A stretch of 64,000 nt of DNA, from contig OV277871.1 of NCBI GenBank assembly GCA_922989275.2, forward strand, positions 63,757,848 to 63,821,847, read 5' to 3'. The position numbers were made by a program, and so were the translations under genes. This stretch comes from Gari tellinella. Taxonomy: Eukaryota; Mollusca; Bivalvia; Cardiida; Psammobiidae. Below are positions 43,866 to 55,330 of the stretch, in pieces (the first letter of the stretch is position 1; each line of letters begins with the position of its first letter). Under the pieces are notes generated by a model. That model ran no database searches. It was not told the origin of the DNA and saw nothing but the letters and a program-made list of their open reading frames with translations.

Positions 43866-44400
43866 CAATGTCAAACATGGCATACCCTTTGTCACAAGAC
43901 TCCTGCATGAGTCCTCTGATCTGGATGTACACTGCTTGCATATGACAAGTTTACTAGATATTAGGGATGTAACAATACGGCAATATATTGCGATATTGCA
44001 ATACGCCTCTTAGCAATACGTATAGCAAAACGGGTTTGCCGTATTGCAATATTCTATATATTATTTCAGCACATACAAGAGCGGATGCCCAGTTAATTTG
44101 AATGTTATGCCGTGACAGTTATAACATTCACAGAATTGTTTATATTAATTTAAAGGATAAAATGAGTGCTTTAAATACGAGTGAGGGTCCAATGGACGTA
44201 TTTAAAGCACTCCTTTTATCTTTTTAATGCTATAAATAAGATTTCAAGGCTAAATTTCTATCCAATTTTTGTACTTACAAGTTGCCATAATATTTTGCAA
44301 TATATTGCAAAACGGTTCCTCTGTATTGCAATATATTGCAATTCAGTTTTCACCGTATTGTTACATCCCTACTAGATATACTGGTACTCTGTTTGTAACT
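43866..44400. mobile_element. T3 relic interrupted by a hAT element
   Basis: TGTCAAACATGG, GAGTCCTCTGATCTGGATG, TACACTGCTTGCATATGACA before the insert; GGTACTCTGTTTGTAACTGG after it. Confidence 0.4.
43962..44371. mobile_element. hAT-like MITE, 410 bp
   Basis: Terminal inverted repeats TAGGGATGTAACAATACGG; exact 8-bp duplication CTAGATAT at 43954-43961 and 44372-44379. Subterminal GCAATATATTGC and TATTGCAATA motifs repeat at both ends. An inner hairpin at 44154-44226 (arms GTGCTTTAAATACG). TAGGGATG ends with an 8-bp duplication are diagnostic of hAT. Confidence 0.85.
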
Positions 44401-44599
44401 GGGCATGTACATGTCAATAGGAGTTATTGTCATTGAGCTAATTATTGCAATACATGTACATATGATTGTAATACATGTACATACATGTACTTCTAATGGG
44501 GCTTTCATATTTACATGTATTTACTTACCGACCCTTCACTGTCAGAATACAGTTAGTCTACTTCCGAATTGTCGTCTGCTTGGAATTTCTAAATTTAGA

Positions 44600-44752
44600 A
44601 TCGGGTAACTCGACGTCTCACCAGGCTCCAAACTGTTTGCCACTCATTCATTGTAAGTAGTTCAAAAGGTGTAATTCTCCTCATTTTATTTATTATATCA
44701 ACGCTTAGTTTCGTTTTTAAAAAAGGAAAAACATATCGCCTTATCCACTGTT
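44600..44752. mobile_element. M1 relic
   Basis: TCGGGTAACTCGACGTCTCA, CCAGGCTCCAAACTGTTTGC, and end AAACATATCGCCTTATCCAC. Confidence 0.45.
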
Positions 44753-44757
44753 TAATC

Positions 44758-44946
44758 ATTAACTTCGATATCTCGACTCGGTTAAATCGACATATCCGTA
44801 TTTCAAAGTTAAAACGCGGGTAAGCCGCGTTTTAACTTTGAAACACGGGTATGTTCACCTAAACCAAGCTTGAAATAAGGCAAATTCATGTTTCGAAATA
44901 TCGAATAATACGAGTTAAGCGAGTTCGAGATATCGAAGTTCGACTG
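44758..44946. mobile_element. M4 family MITE
   Basis: Family reference for M4. CTTCGATATCTCGACTCG and mirrored CGAGTTCGAGATATCGAAG; centre AAAGTTAAAACGCGG with its complement; right end GTTCGACTG. About 190 bp. CAGTCGAACTTCGATA ends and TA sites are Tigger/pogo-like. Confidence 0.7.
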
Positions 44947-45151
44947 TTTGTCATTGACAGTGGATTTATGTATAATTTGACCACTACGAAGTACGTATGA
45001 CATAATCTGTAAAGCATGGAACTGGTATAGACGGTCGAAACGTCCTAGACGAATACCATTAGCGCAACCACCCACTGGTTATAATGACCACTACCAGACA
45101 TAATTATTCATTAACTCATTTACCCCTGTAATCTTCAACGGGACAATTCTA

Positions 45152-45202
45152 GATGTTAATAATAATAATGATAATGATAATAATAATAATAATGATAATG
45201 AT
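45152..45202 (+). repeat. (AAT)n/(GATAAT)n microsatellite
   Basis: AATAATAATGATAATGATAA tract. Confidence 0.85.
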
Positions 45203-45324
45203 ATTTGGTATCAAAACGAATTTTCAATATGGTTCACAACATTGACATAATACACACAGTGTACAATACCAGTCATGTAAAAAGGGGAAACATTCACCAA
45301 TCAGTATGGTTTTTTTTTAAACCT

Positions 45325-45550
45325 TTAAGGATTATTCCATGTTTATATAGATCTATTGGATTAGTCTATTTTTTTTATCCAAGGGAAGCCTGTTCAAAAT
45401 TTTCATTTTCATGTTGTTTTATATTGACATTCCTATCAGCAATCAGAGTAGACTCTGATCAGACGCCGCATAATGCGGCGTCTGATCAGAGTCTACACTG
45501 TTTGCCTATGTCCCATATATTAATATTATGGTATCGTAGGCACAAATGGG
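45325..45550. mobile_element. T2 element, left end lost
   Basis: Right TTAA 45551-45554; apex GCCGCATAATGCGGC; a T4-type core fragment follows at 45557-45614. Confidence 0.65.
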
Positions 45551-45650
45551 TTAAAAGTTTGGTCCGGTCGAGACGCCGAGTAAACTAGTGTCTCATCTGG
45601 ATCCAAACTGTTGGACCCTCAGATGATATCTTCAGACAGTAATACAGATA

Positions 45651-45898
45651 CAGTGGAGAATCTGTTATTCTTTCCCGTTTAAACGCAAACGTACGCAAAC
45701 GCAAAGCACTAAAACGTAGAAAATAACAACTTTTGGACAAATCTGATATTTCATGTTTATCGTGGTGGCAAACAGTTTGGAGCCTGATCAGACGCCGGGT
45801 TACCCGGCGTCTGATCTGGCTCCAAACTGTTTGCACTGCAAATAATAGTTTTAGCCGGTAAACGCGTTTATTGGGAAAGAATAACACATTCTCCACTG
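45651..45898. mobile_element. M1 element
   Basis: TA 45649-45650 and 45899-45900; two-base insertion in AGCCGGTAAACG. Confidence 0.8.
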
Positions 45899-45949
45899 TA
45901 CATCAATTCAAAGAAGTTTTGCAAACATTTTATTCTGCAGCCGCGACTG

Positions 45950-46160
45950 TAACCTCCCTTTAGACTGACATGACGTCATCAATTTTAAACATTGTGGTCT
46001 GCATTTTCGTTCGCTTATTCAACTTTTAGGTACATGTACTTGACTAAAATATATTGAAATATGTTTCAAACAGTTCGGATCCTGATCAGACGCCGCATTA
46101 CGTGTTTGTAAATAACTATTTTTCTCGACGTAAGGTAGTGACTAGTGAAGGGGTGAAAGG
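45950..46160. mobile_element. T5 element with half core
   Basis: CATGACGTCATCAATTTTAA, AAACAGTTCGGATCCTGATC, then GCCGCATTACG joined to TGTTTGTAAATAAC; right end GTGAAGGGGTGAAAGG. Confidence 0.55.
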
Positions 46161-46989
46161 TTAAAACACGATCAAAGTAATTGTTTTCAGCAAAAAACTC
46201 AATCGGGAGCATAAATGCAACACTAAATAGGTTATAAGCACGGACAACTAAGTGTAATTCTGTTTCACGCCTGTTTCGCGCAGAGTTTAGTGTTTGTGTC
46301 ATAAACTGAGAGAATGTTGGGCCCTGTATAAAACACGCACCATGACATACGACGGTAATAAAAGTCATGTTCTAACACATTTGCATCAGTCAGGGAGGAA
46401 ACGAGACGATGAACATTCGCCATTTTGTATCAGCTGGGCGTGGTAGTTTTTCGCGATTTCAGAAGTTTATATGGTTGGTTGGTTGTGTGTGGTGGTGGTA
46501 GTGGTGTTAGGTTGCGGGGGGGGGGGGGGGGGGGGGGTTCCATCCTCTCAATAACATTTTCCATTTCTAGACGGGACTTTCGGTTTATTGCGATGATTGC
46601 TTAGGTTATTTTAAACATTGACAGTTTTCTCCATATACTAGACAGTTTAATTCATACCGTGCTCTATTGCACGATGATACACTGGTATGAATTTATTAAT
46701 TCGATTCTAACGCTTCAATTTAAATACAATTGGCACCGCCTCAACGGAGCTACATTGCACGATTTAGCGAAGCCAAATTACGTCGCATTAAGCTGGTATA
46801 CAAATTCAAATACTGTGTTCGTCTTTTATAGAGAATTATCAAACATAGATACGGTCATTCTTTGTTTACATAGGGTGTGCGTGAAGTGTGTTAGAAATCC
46901 CGTTCAAACGAAACTAAACGCAAACTCAAATGTATAGTAAAATACAGGGCTTCCATTTCTCCGGATTTTTCCTAAATCTCCGGATTTTT
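46161..46989. other. No gene; poly-G at 46517-46538
   Basis: A plus frame of about 90 codons at 46659-46937 has no recognisable domain or splice signals. The poly-G run follows TGGTGGTAGTGG simple sequence. Confidence 0.4.
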
Positions 46990-47100
46990 TTTCTAGTACA
47001 TGGTAGCTTAAAGTAGGCTGCATTCTGCTTTACGTCCAGTCTGCTTTAAGCAGCCACATGTCAATAAAACTAGACACAGACGATGGGGTAAAGGTACGAT
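46990..47100. mobile_element. T1 relic
   Basis: GTAGCTTAAAGTAGGCTGC, then directly CATTCTGCTTTACGTCCAG and GGGGTAAAGG. Confidence 0.5.
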
Positions 47101-47225
47101 TCGTAAAATCGCACTTGAAAAATGCAAATTAGGAAATCTTAGGATTTTTTATGTCTACTTATGGCAGCCCTGAAAATATGGCAAGTTTGTTAAAAACAAA
47201 TGCTGACGATTGATTATCACATTTG

Positions 47226-47440
47226 AAGCCTAGCGACGAGTATACTTGTCATGAACAAATCATATACCTATCAAGAGTTCACATGTCATATGCAAACAGT
47301 GTAAGCCCTGATCAGAGGGCCCATTAAGGAATGTTTGTCATTTTGTAAAAATACAGTTAACAACCAAACTAATTCTTCAAAAAAGAGTTTTAAATTGTAA
47401 AGTGGAATTGCACATTTAAAGTTTCAGGGGGTGAATGAGT
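47226..47440. mobile_element. T3 relic
   Basis: CCTAGCGACGAGTATACTTG, CAAACAGTGTAAGCCCTGAT, second arm deleted, then GTTTCAGGGGGTGAATGAG. An M1 relic (47450-47592) follows. Confidence 0.5.
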
Positions 47441-47875
47441 TAGTCTTATCGGGTTTCAAACGTTTTACCACTCAGATTAAAGTATTTAAATCGCTATAAA
47501 CGTTTTAATAAATGTCATTTTCTACATTTGTTCAATTTTGTTTACGTTTCACTTGCCTTCGAACGGAAACATAACGTCTTTACCACTGTACATTACATGT
47601 ATGTATCTTCATCAGTCTTTATTACCACATCCCAGCTCAGTGATGGATTTACCCATACTGTCTGATCAGATCGACCTGGTGAACGAGTCATCAAGTTTTC
47701 GTGTCACTTGTTCAATATCTATTTTTACCTTTCTTTCTTTCTTTCTTTCTTCCATTAGATACCTACATACGGCGACTTTGCAAATATTGTTGATTGTAAT
47801 CAAACACCGCGTTACGCTTCGTCTGAACAGGGTCCAAGTTTATACATCTGTAATATCTGTGTCCATACTTATGAA

Positions 47876-48007
47876 GAGTTTGTCTTGAGTCTGAAATCGT
47901 TCCAAGCATTTGATTGGTCAGAGTTGAGCTTTTGCACAGCAAAAGCTCAACTCTGACCAATCAAATGCTTGAGAACGATCTTAGACTCATTTCAAACACG
48001 TTATAAC
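47876..48007. mobile_element. H family palindromic element
   Basis: Central arms match GATTGGTCAGAGTTGAGC exactly, a change present on both sides (GCTCAACTCTGACCAATC) compared with other copies. About 480 bp after it hold only a T3 scrap (48190-48250). Confidence 0.65.
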
Positions 48008-48493
48008 CTTTGGTCTAGACGTTGCTTGTTTGACACTGAGTTTCAACAAAAAATATAACATTTACAAGAAACAGTAGACTATTGCATTGCAGGGAAATAT
48101 AATGCCACATTCGCCGTTTTTAGCAAATACATGTGTATATTGGTAATACCGATTAAAATCATATAGTACTAGAACGGATTATATAATATTTTGCAAAGAA
48201 TGAAAACCCAGATCAGAGGGCTCCTGGTGGAGTCCGTTGGTCAAGATCTGTATGTTTTTGATATACCTTTTAAATATTTGAGGGACACACCTCTCGAGTG
48301 TCAATATTAAATTGTAATTTATCTGAAAATGGATTAATTCTTTTAAATTTCTAGCAATTGTTAGGGTTCAGATAATGACTAATCAGGCAAAGTAAAAGGT
48401 ATGTGGGTCAGGCTATAGATGGGCGAAACTAGGTCAACGACTGTTAGATGGGCCAGTAAATGCCACCTATCTATCACGTTCCATCACCAATTA

Positions 48494-48740
48494 CAGTGGA
48501 GAAAACGTTATTCTTTTCTCGTTGAAACGCAAACGATACGCAAATGCAAGGCACTAAAATGTTCAAAAAGAAAACTTTTTGAAATTTCAACTATCGTTTT
48601 TAATCTGAGTGGCAAACAATTTGGAGCCTGATCAGACTCCGGATTATCCGGCGTCTGATCTTACTCCAAACTGTTTGTTATGTGAAATATAGTCTTAGCG
48701 TAAGCGCGTTTATAGGGAAAGAATGACGTTTTCTTCACTG
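48494..48740. mobile_element. M1 element, diverged
   Basis: TA 48492-48493 and 48741-48742; both termini share the variant GAAAACGTTATTC/GAATGACGTTTTC; apex GGATTATCC. Confidence 0.75.
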
Positions 48741-48782
48741 TATACAAAACGTAAACGGCATGACATTTCATCTTGTAGACCA

Positions 48783-48870
48783 CAGTCAACCCCCAACATA
48801 TTAGATCACTTAAGCCCCATTAAATCGAACATACCCGTATTTTGAGGTTAAAACAGCCCGGCTATACCTC
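48783..48870. mobile_element. M4 relic
   Basis: CAGTCAACCCCCAACATATT, TCGAACATACCCGTATTTTG, TTAAAACAGCCCGGC: half copy. Confidence 0.4.
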
Positions 48871-48954
48871 TATATCGTTTTGGTGCACACTGCATATTCA
48901 TTACAACATTTATAAGATTTTTTCCTTCAAGGAGGAATAAATTAATGATGCCTT

Positions 48955-49139
48955 AGAGCGTGTTTGCAAACATTTTTGGGTCCTGATCAGACGCCGCGTG
49001 ACGCAGCGTCTGATCAGGACCAAAATTGTTTGACAATCTTATCGATATTTTTCAGTCATACAACCTTTAATCTAATTTCGAAACGTGTCTTGCAGACAAC
49101 AATACTGAAACAGACGACAATATAAAAGCGATGAAGGGG
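48955..49139. mobile_element. T5-like element (right end TTAA)
   Basis: Core CAAACATTTTTGGGTCCTGA, apex GACGCCGCGTGACGCAGCG, GCAGACAACA, right end GCGATGAAGGGG then TTAA 49140-49143. Directly abuts the 3' side of the GT32 relic. Confidence 0.55.
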
Positions 49140-49230
49140 TTAAAATCTCCCAAATAATTTTATCATGAAAAGGTTGAATAACAAAACGTACTCCACTCTG
49201 ACATTTAAACATACACTTACACATATCTTC

Positions 49231-50371
49231 CTACTGCAACTCTGGATATATTTGAACACCGGGTATAATATTTTGGATATAGTTTCCTTGATGATTTTCC
49301 ATTTGTTTGACATAGCCCGATGTTCCAGCGTATGCATGTACGATGTACGCTTTCTTGCTCAGTTTTCGGAATGTTGATCCTCTCTCCATCCATGCGATAC
49401 AAGCACCTAACATATTGATATTCTTAGACAAGTCATTTCTGCTTCCGGTATTACGAAACTTTCACACCTCTTCTGTAGCTTAGAATGCCCATCATCCTTA
49501 ACAGGATCGAGGAAATATTCACTCGACATTACGTGTATACTGTCATTAAAACGTTTCCCCGACTTCAGGTAATTGGCTACATATGAGTTGAATGCCCTTG
49601 TGAAGAATATAGGACCAGCTGATTCCATTAGGTTCCTTATCCAACTGCATGCTTTTACCCAATTCGGACAACACGTGACGGAAAAAAGTCATGCTTAGGT
49701 TTGCAAAGAAATACACAATTTCCTAACAGTGATGGCATATCGAGGACGACGACTGCATGTTCTATTGGTTCTGGCGCCACTATACATTCTTCAGTCTCTA
49801 AAAGTGGGTCTAGAGGTTTCAGATTTAGAGTGTCAATGTCAAAGTACGCGCCACCGTAGTGATAAACGACTATGTACCTTGCTGCGTCCGCACGGGAAAC
49901 ATTGCTGCCATATTCGTTATATGATTGCAGAAGCTGTGGGTAGTTGTCTTCTAGAAATAATTTACAACTGACGTCCGTCCAATAGTAATACTTCCATGTT
50001 GGATTATGCTTTACGAACATTTTGAGATTGTTCACAAAAGAAGCAGGTACAAAGTCAGTTTTCCACATGAAGTGAATAATCCTTGGAATTTGATTTTCTT
50101 TCCGTGAGACGTCGTTCCTGTCCTTTCGTCCAAACGAATACACACGATCAATGTTAAGATCCATGTTGACCCCAATTTCATTCGAGTTAATTGGCGTAGA
50201 GAATGAGTCCATAGAGTTCTCGCTACTGACGGACCTGTTCGGAAGCTTAGTGTTCCGTGTGAAGGTATTCAAACATCCATTAAAAGTCATGTAGACGATA
50301 CAAAGCTGGAGTGTCCCTGTTCCCATCATAAACACCAGCAGGGGATGTCGGCGAACAAAAACCTTCACCAT
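49231..50371 (-). pseudogene. GT32 / DXD-type glycosyltransferase, intronless, frame-broken
   Basis: ATG at 50371 reading leftward. The first 238 codons are open: a short cytoplasmic start, one membrane anchor at about residues 10-32 (type II Golgi topology), a variable stem, then PRIIHFMWKT (96-105), RADAARY (160-166) and GGAYFDID (173-180), whose DID (178-180) is the metal/sugar-nucleotide DXD motif. This is the Gly_transf_sug family pattern, of which lactosylceramide 4-alpha-galactosyltransferase and OCH1 are relatives; substrate cannot be told. Similarity continues in other frames: HVLSELGKSM after a break at the A6 run 49682-49687, AGPIFFTRAFNSYVANY after about 49630, NMLGACIAW and KKAYIVHAYAG after about 49440, KWKIIKETISKILYPVF after about 49305. 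About four shifts suggest a pseudogene, though assembly indels are possible. An M2 element begins 12 bp upstream of the ATG. Lack of introns fits a retrocopy or a naturally single-exon family. Confidence 0.75.
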
Positions 50372-50382
50372 GGTTAAATGTA

Positions 50383-50716
50383 GAGCTCCCTCTCTACAAC
50401 GGCCCTTCCAATAACGACTCCCTCCTTACAACGACCCTTGCTGCAATTCCCTAAACTGATGCAATATCATATGCTTACAATTGTCGTCCTCTGTTTTTTC
50501 TCAACGATATATGGATTTTGATATAAATAAATGATATTGACGAGTGACAAACAGCTTGAATCCAGATCAGACGCCGCGTAACGCGCCGTCTGATCAGAAT
50601 TCAAGCTGTTTGCAAATGTTAGCAAAATCTTAATTTTCCCTCTCTATAACGACTCGCTCCGAACAACACACACAATCTGTGTCTCCCATTGGGTGTCGTT
50701 GTAGAGAGGGAACGTG
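50383..50716. mobile_element. M2 element upstream of the GT32 relic
   Basis: GAGCTCCCTCTCTACAACGG (first base mutated) to GAGAGGGAACGTG; core apex GCGTAACGCGCCG with one mismatch. Occupies the position where a promoter or 5' UTR would be. Confidence 0.7.
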
Positions 50717-50805
50717 TCCTTGAAACATCGAATTTACAATTCTAGTATCCAATTTAATCAAGTTCATTTTGTCATATTTTATTTTGGTTTTGTACTATAA
50801 ACCAA

Positions 50806-50890
50806 AATGACAAACATTGAAGACCTTGATCAGTGGGCTCCTAATGGAGTCCTCAGATTTGAGTCTACATTATTTGCAAAGAACAAACGA
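50806..50890. mobile_element. T3-type core relic
   Basis: GACAAACATTGAAGACCTTG, GGGCTCCTAATGGAGTCC, GAGTCTACATTATTTGC. Confidence 0.45.
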
Positions 50891-51051
50891 ACCATTCCTA
50901 GGTACACTGTGTGTGATTGACGAGTATTAATGTTTTATTCTGACTTGGCAGAGTTATTTTTAGGTTGGAACATTCTAAAACTTTAAAAGGGGTGAGTATT
51001 CCATACAGCCAGCAAGAGACATTGATAGCTGTATTTATTGTGCGCAATATA

Positions 51052-51245
51052 CAGTAGAAATTACATGTTTGTGTCCCGTTTAAACTCAAACGCAATGAAC
51101 TAGACTGTGGAAATTTACTTTTAGAAATTTTAACTCAGTATATTTTTAATCTGAATAGCAAACAGTTTGGAGCCTGATCAGACGCCGGTTTAATCGGCGT
51201 CTGATCTGGATCCAACCTGTTTGTAATGGAAATAATAGTTTTATA
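51052..51245. mobile_element. M1 element, right end lost
   Basis: TA 51050-51051; CAGTAGAAATTACATG; CCCGTTTAAACTCAAACGC; apex GCCGGTTTAATCGGC perfect. About 390 bp after it contain no feature. Confidence 0.6.
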
Positions 51246-51640
51246 TATACGTCAATATGGGATTATTGATAGAATAAAAAATAAATATTAAATGGCAGGT
51301 TTAATTTACTTGTTAATATCATTGCACCATTCTGTTTACCAGTATAATTGTAGCAGTAAAGTAAAGTGATTAATGCAGAAAACGTAAAGCAAAGGAAAGA
51401 CGTCCACCTAAAGGCTACAGCTTAGCTAGAACTCACGGTCAAATTAATTATATAAGTGACTCTTACAATCAAGGTAAAGTGATGGTTATTAGACAAGGTG
51501 ACAGTGTAAAGACTCATTTTGCAATAGGACACCCGAATAAAACGGTATATTTCTGTATTGTGTTCACCCGGGTAAAGAATTGACATAATGAAAAGATGAA
51601 TAAGCTTCATTGTGTTCCTTGATTGTTCTGTCGTTTTTGC

Positions 51641-51848
51641 ACTTCACTGCCATGAGGTCATCAATTCTAAACAACTGTCGTCTACTTTTATTTTTCAAAT
51701 TTAAATTTAGGTATTTTGTTTTTCACAACTATTGAAATGAGTGCCAAACAGCTTGGATCCTGATCAGACGCCGCGTTACGCGGCGTCTGATCATGATCTA
51801 AACTGTTTGCTAATAACTATTGTACTCTGGATAAGGCAGTGAAGGGGT
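51641..51848. mobile_element. T5 element, well preserved
   Basis: CACTTCACTGCCATGAGG to GGCAGTGAAGGGG; apex GACGCCGCGTTACGCGGCG perfect; terminal TTAA not kept. Confidence 0.65.
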
Positions 51849-52040
51849 CAACTCGTTTGAATATTGATTTTTTAGTTATTCAGCAATATACATTGATTTG
51901 GGCTATTACACAAGATATAAGGGAACGCTGGCAAAGAAAATGACAATCCCATCAAGTATCTAGGGTATTTTTACTTTAAGTTCATACTGTCTTTAATATA
52001 CCTAACAGTTTTTATTGCTAGATTCGTATTTCTAGATTAA

Positions 52041-52248
52041 CCCATTTGCACCCAGTGTTTTCTTCCATGTTTTATATTTGATTAGTCCATTTTTAAGGGA
52101 TGCCTGGTCAAAATTTTCATTTTGTTTTATATTGAAATTCCTATCAGCAAACAGTGTAGACTCTGATCAGACGCCGCATTATGCGGCGTCTGATCAGAGT
52201 CTATGTACTGTTTGCCTATGTGCCATGTATGGGATCGTGGGCACAAAG
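52041..52248. mobile_element. T2 element, possibly inside a T1
   Basis: TTAA 52037-52040 and 52249-52252. Immediately after it comes only a T1 tail (AAAGCGTATTCACAGGGTAA). The second core arm contains a 2-base insertion (CTATGTACTG). Confidence 0.7.
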
Positions 52249-52596
52249 TTAAAAGCGTATTCACAGGGTAATATATAGGTTAATCTACGTGTTTACGTCG
52301 TCAAATTAACTTCTTTTTATAGCAATTAATACGAACACCTTTCTATGCTCAGTCCATTTGTGTTTCGGTTTAGAAGTTTTACTAACATTGTCAAAATACA
52401 TTAAATCCGCATTCTTTGCTGTTGGCAGAGCTTTCGCGATAAAGGGAGATAACCCTTGTCATGAAAAATGTACTGCATGATAGATTTGAGAAGAGTTGTC
52501 TTTCTTGTTTTCACTGTTGCATACATTGATATTACGAATGTTATATTCTTTTTATAACATAATCTCGAAAAGTTATTTATCGCAGCCTGTGAGGTC

Positions 52597-52784
52597 AAGT
52601 GAATGCTAAGCGCGATATAAGTAGATCTATACAGGAAAAAAAGTTGTTCCAAATTAACCCCGTTCACTAGCATAATGTTTATGTTATTATAAGTGAATGT
52701 TTAGCGCGATATAAGTAGATCTATACAGGAAAAAAAGTTGTTCCAAATTAACCCCGTTCACTAGCATAATGTTTATGTTATTAT
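52597..52784 (+). repeat. 94-bp tandem duplication
   Basis: Copies 52597-52690 and 52691-52784 differ only at GCTAAG versus GTTTAG. No feature lies between this and 53069, nor from 52285 to 52596. Confidence 0.9.
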
Positions 52785-53069
52785 ATGTATTAATTAGTAA
52801 ACACTTTCATGTAGATCTAGTATTGATTAATTACACCAACAATCTATAAATTGAATCAACATGATAGAATGAAGACGTTGGAAATTGAACGCATAGAACA
52901 CATTTTAATGACGTCACAAGTAAACGACGTCGTGGCGTACCTCATTTGCATAGTTATTTAACTAGTTATATATGACATTTAAACAACGGGTGTTATTCAA
53001 CGCTCACGCCATCTGTTATGTTATAGACATATATAACTACTGCACGAGCAACTGAAACAGACCATATGT

Positions 53070-53514
53070 TATTCCTCCGCTGAAGAAATGTTTTCCAATT
53101 TATACAGTCATACAGTAGAGAATCTGTTATTCTTTCCCGTTTAAACGCAAACGTACGCAAACGCAAAATACTAGAAAAGTACAACTTTTTGACAATTCTG
53201 ATAATTCATGTTTATCTTGGTGTCAAACAGTTTGGAGCCTGATCAGACGCCGGGTTACCCAGCGTCTGATCTGGCTCCAAACTGTTTGCACTGCAAATAA
53301 TAGTTTTAGCGTAAACGCGTTTATTGGGAAAGAATAACGTTTTCTCCACTGTAAACGTACTGAAAAAATATTTTCTATATCTCAGCAGCTAGTAGATTAA
53401 AGCAGACTGAAAGTAAAGCAGAATGCGAAATAAGGCGCATTCTGCTTTACGTTCAACCTGCTTTAAATAGCATCCTGTCTTTAAAGCTTGAAAAAAGCTA
53501 TGTGGTAAGGGTTG
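53070..53514. mobile_element. T1 split by M1
   Basis: Left: TTCCTCCGCTGAAGAAATG up to CAGTCA. Right: ACGTACTGAAAAAATATTTTC, hairpin, GGTAAGGGTTGAA. Joins to a regular T1. Confidence 0.65.
53113..53351. mobile_element. M1 element nested in T1
   Basis: TA 53111-53112 and 53352-53353; starts CAGTAGAGAATC; a short deletion removes ACTAAAACG. Confidence 0.75.
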
Positions 53515-53747
53515 AATTGACTATATTTAGAGTTGGTTCACTTTCAAATCGTTATAGAAAGTTGTTCATGCGTTTATAAAATCTATAGAATAAATAACAT
53601 GACTTGTACTTATAAAAGCGCAAACTGTTTTCCAATCATGGCCCAGACACGCTTTGACTCCAGGTCTACAATTAAATGAACACATGCAGCGTGTTCAGTA
53701 AAGAAATCGATGACCATCAATGGCGAGTTGGCTACCGGTCTGAAATA

Positions 53748-53981
53748 CAGTGGAGAAAACGTTAGTCTTCCTTTCAAACGCAAACGCATTGTAATGAAAT
53801 ATAAAAAAATGATATTTTTTTGACAATTCGGACTACCAGTTTTAATCTGAGTGGCAAACAGTTTAGAGCCTCACCAGACGCCGGGTTACACTGCGTCTGA
53901 TCTGGCCCCAAACTATTTGCAATGAAAATTATAGTTTAAGCGTAACCGGGGTTAATTGGAAAGAAAATGGTTTCTCTACTG
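53748..53981. mobile_element. M1 element, diverged
   Basis: TA 53746-53747 and 53982-53983; apex GGGTTACACTG broken. No feature from here to 54278. Confidence 0.65.
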
Positions 53982-54278
53982 TACTCGGCATGCTGCACTA
54001 GGGGGACAAACTGCTAACTTAACAGCAAAAATCGTAATTGAACACGCTTTTGATATCATGTTCTCTTTCCTCAATCATATAAGTAGAATATGTAATATGT
54101 TTCAATCAGATTTATTGCTGACTGCACGTCATGCAAATTAGAATTAAGCATTATCATTATGGCATATTAATTTGATTTAGTCGCAGTTGATGCCTGATAC
54201 TTAGAAAGGCACTATAGGGGCTGTGTATAAAACAGCATCAAACCAAACCAGACACATTGCAGCTTGAGTTCGCTATTA

Positions 54279-54639
54279 CAGCGCTCCCTCTCTACAACGA
54301 CATCCAATGGGAGACAATTATTATGCATGCGTTGTTCGGAGTGAGTCGTTATATGGAGGGAAATCGGCTTACATTTGCAAACAGATTGAATCCAGATCAG
54401 ACGACGCGTAACGCGGCGTCTGATCTGGATTCAAGCTGTTTGTCACTTGTTATTATGGGTTTTCTGTCAAAATGTCCATAATGTTACTTTGAGAAAAAAA
54501 CAGTAGACGACAATTTTTAACAGACAACATTGTAGTTGTGAATAGGTTGGACATACATGTCTTGTTTGGGGAACAGAAACAAGGGTCGTTGTAAGGAAGG
54601 AATCGTTTTTGGGAGAGCCGGTGAGGAGAGAAAACACTG
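54279..54639. mobile_element. M2 element
   Basis: TA 54277-54278 and 54640-54641; apex GACGACGCGTAACGCGGCG has one mismatch. Confidence 0.75.
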
Positions 54640-54868
54640 TATCTCTAAGTCATGTGAGAATGGAATCGTCATCAATGTTATAAACTATTTAGGCACTGCA
54701 ATATTGCAGGAAAGGTTTCGGGAGAGCGTGCCGCAGGGATAAATTATAAACTTGGATAAAATAAACGAATTATAATTGAATGCTTGTATGTTTGTGGAGA
54801 GACATGGAGACATAAGTGTCGTCTGTAAGCAATAAGTCACAGGCGATATATGTCAGCCATGCTGCTAA

Positions 54869-55077
54869 TCCTTTCATTGCCATGACGTCACTACTATAAA
54901 TTATTGTCGTCTGCTTTCATTTCTCAAATTTAAATTTTAAGTATTTTGACTTTAGAAATATTGGAATGAGTGTCAAACAGTTAAGATATTGATCAGACGC
55001 CGCGTAACGCGGCGTCTGATCAAGATCCAGACTGTTTGCTAATAATAATTGTACTCGGGGTAAGGCAGTGAAGGGGG
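54869..55077. mobile_element. T5 element
   Basis: CTTTCATTGCCATGACGTCA to GGCAGTGAAGGGGG then TTAA 55078-55081; left junction CTAAT. Apex GACGCCGCGTAACGCGGCG perfect; TGACGTCA intact. Confidence 0.65.
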
Positions 55078-55330
55078 TTAAGACGGAAAATAACACATAA
55101 AACAAAAAATGATAAATCTATACAATAAAACATGATCACTAACAGTCAGAATTGTTGATTGCTGATTAAATGAAGAAACGCGGCGATATTTAAAGAGGCT
55201 CGCAACCGGATTTAGCATTAAAAATAGTAATTTGTAAATATATGTCAAATGCTTATATAAATGGGTAAGATTTAGTTTAGGACAATAAATTCTGTTAAAA
55301 AATCCATTTCAAAAAAAAAGAAAAGAAGAA

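Noticed and set aside
46659..46937. 92-codon plus-strand frame in a repeat-poor region
   Set aside because: No domain, no splice signals and unremarkable codon use; length is within chance.
47538..47888. 116-codon plus-strand frame
   Set aside because: Overlaps an M1 relic, a TTTC microsatellite and an M2-type core scrap; no conserved motif.
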